NCBI GenBank assembly: GCA_942492115.1
Contig: CALODL010000015.1
Coordinates: 62,001 to 126,000 of the forward strand
Direction: 5' to 3'
From: CALODL01 sp942492115
GTDB taxonomy: Bacteria > Planctomycetota > Phycisphaerae > UBA1845 > CAIVHJ01
DNA length: 64,000 nt
Made by a program: the position numbers and the translations under genes
Shown: one piece after another, positions 63,521-64,000 of the stretch
Position numbering within the stretch: position 1 is the first letter of the stretch
Layout of the letters: the number at the start of each line of letters is the position of its first letter
The notes under the pieces: model-generated
Database searches by the model: none
Seen by the model: the letters and a program-made list of their open reading frames with translations, nothing else
Told to the model about the DNA's origin: nothing

Positions 63521-64000
63521 CGCTATCCACCAGCCGCCCTACATTAAACTCGATCAACAGGGTGTCTCAAAGAGTGTGACACAGAGGGGTTCTGCAGGAG
63601 TTCTATCAGGTCACCTTCCGAAAGAAGCTGTACACCTCATTGGAGGCTCTGCAGACCGATCTCGACGAGTGGATGACCTTTTACAACGAATCGAGAACAC
63701 ACCAGGGAAAGATGTGCTGTGGACGAACACCAATCGCGACATTCACAGACGGTGTGAGTATCTCGGATGAGAAGACAGTACCAGGCAATGCGGCGTAACT
63801 GACACACAAGCGGTCGACACCAGGGTGGGTGTCAGATCAAGTGTTAGCCACTACACGTACACCTAGATATGCTAAACCTTGAAACACTACCAAGCATCTA
63901 CTCCCAGTTGCCAGTGAGGCGATACGGGATCGAATTACCCTTGCTTGTCAGCTAATCTTCCATCCAACTGCTCATAATCATCACTCGGCTCTGATCTCAA

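Larger units (their letters stand above)
62030..63587 (-). mobile_element. IS3-family insertion element nested in the IS481-type element
   Basis: 1558 bp flanked by the direct repeat GGTTC (62025-62029 and 63588-63592). Imperfect inverted ends TGTGTCAAGCTTTTTGAGAC and TGTGTCACACTCTTTGAGAC lie four bases inside each edge. Encodes OrfA and OrfB on the minus strand. Confidence 0.85.
61192..63798 (+). pseudogene. IS481-type transposase, split by insertion
   Basis: Left part 61192-62029: a helix-turn-helix region (LLTLAEELGNVSRACKIMGF, SRDTFYRYKQLVEEGG), then the DDE catalytic segments GSQDTFYVGTLKG, ILTDRGTEYCG and TNGICERFHKT. The reading frame then enters the inserted element and stops at 62073. 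Right part 63593-63798: QEFYQVTFRKKLYTSLEALQ, then WMTFYNESRTHQGKMCCGRT and a stop at 63796. Removing 62030-63592 (the inserted element plus one copy of GGTTC) restores one frame of 347 codons ending in TAA, a normal length for the family. The transposase is therefore inactive as it stands. Confidence 0.9.
61105..63839 (+). mobile_element. IS481-type insertion element, interrupted by an IS3-type element
   Basis: Terminal inverted repeats TGATCTGACAC (61105-61115) and GTGTCAGATCA (63829-63839). It holds one transposase gene split by a nested 1558-bp element; without that, the element is about 1.17 kb. No clear target duplication is visible at its ends. Confidence 0.8.

Noticed and set aside
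63840..64000. Right attachment site of the tRNA-Val island
   Set aside because: No copy of the tRNA 3' end was found by eye in the remaining sequence.

Overview
The window looks like chromosome from a GC-rich member of the Planctomycetota, probably near Phycisphaerae. The evidence is the style of the genes: a pseudopilin with a C-terminal H-X(n)-DG signature, large secreted proteins with dockerin-like and cohesin-like modules, a MoxR/DUF58/VWA operon with giant periplasmic partners, a PQQ-type propeller protein and a squalene-cyclase-like repeat protein. This is inferred from gene content; there is no rRNA in the window.

Layout. 1-8975: end of a pseudopilin gene, a membrane protein, a MOSC-domain gene flanked by two blocks of a ~136-bp hairpin-rich tandem repeat that runs in register into a tRNA-Pro(CGG) gene, a GT2 glycosyltransferase, small hypotheticals and a frameshifted secreted protein. 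9004-14881: two large secreted proteins with cohesin-like and dockerin-like modules. 15298-20614: mcsA-mcsB (protein arginine kinase and activator), a PTPS/QueD-like protein lacking catalytic residues, a kinase-fold protein and a GT4 glycosyltransferase fused to an all-alpha domain. 20683-24315: a PKD and Cys-rich lipoprotein. 24466-37735: a long minus-strand operon (MoxR, DUF58, two BatA/VWA proteins, a DUF4175-like protein, a coiled-coil protein, a helical-repeat protein, a small ORF, an NPCBM protein), probably an envelope stress/aerotolerance-type system. 37819-43369: squalene-cyclase-like and PQQ-propeller exported proteins. 43618-52192: housekeeping genes (APS-kinase-like, DASS transporter, apt, rpsU, membrane pyrophosphatase, rsfS, argS).

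From 52193 the window becomes accessory: a ~600-bp imperfect inverted repeat, a QueC-like gene with a degenerate PP-loop, tRNA-Val(TAC), and directly downstream of the tRNA a tyrosine integrase. Beyond it lie an unknown gene, a tightly packed three-gene cassette of lower apparent GC (TIGR04255-like, small membrane protein, unknown), a secreted Cys-rich trypsin-like protease, a small coiled-coil exported protein, and an IS481-type element interrupted by an IS3-type element with an exact target duplication. The island's right end is not visible.

Strongest candidates for something undescribed are the tRNA-Pro-anchored hairpin array, the three-gene cassette in the tRNA-Val island, and the large intergenic inverted repeat. 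All assignments come from reading the sequence; no database search was run.
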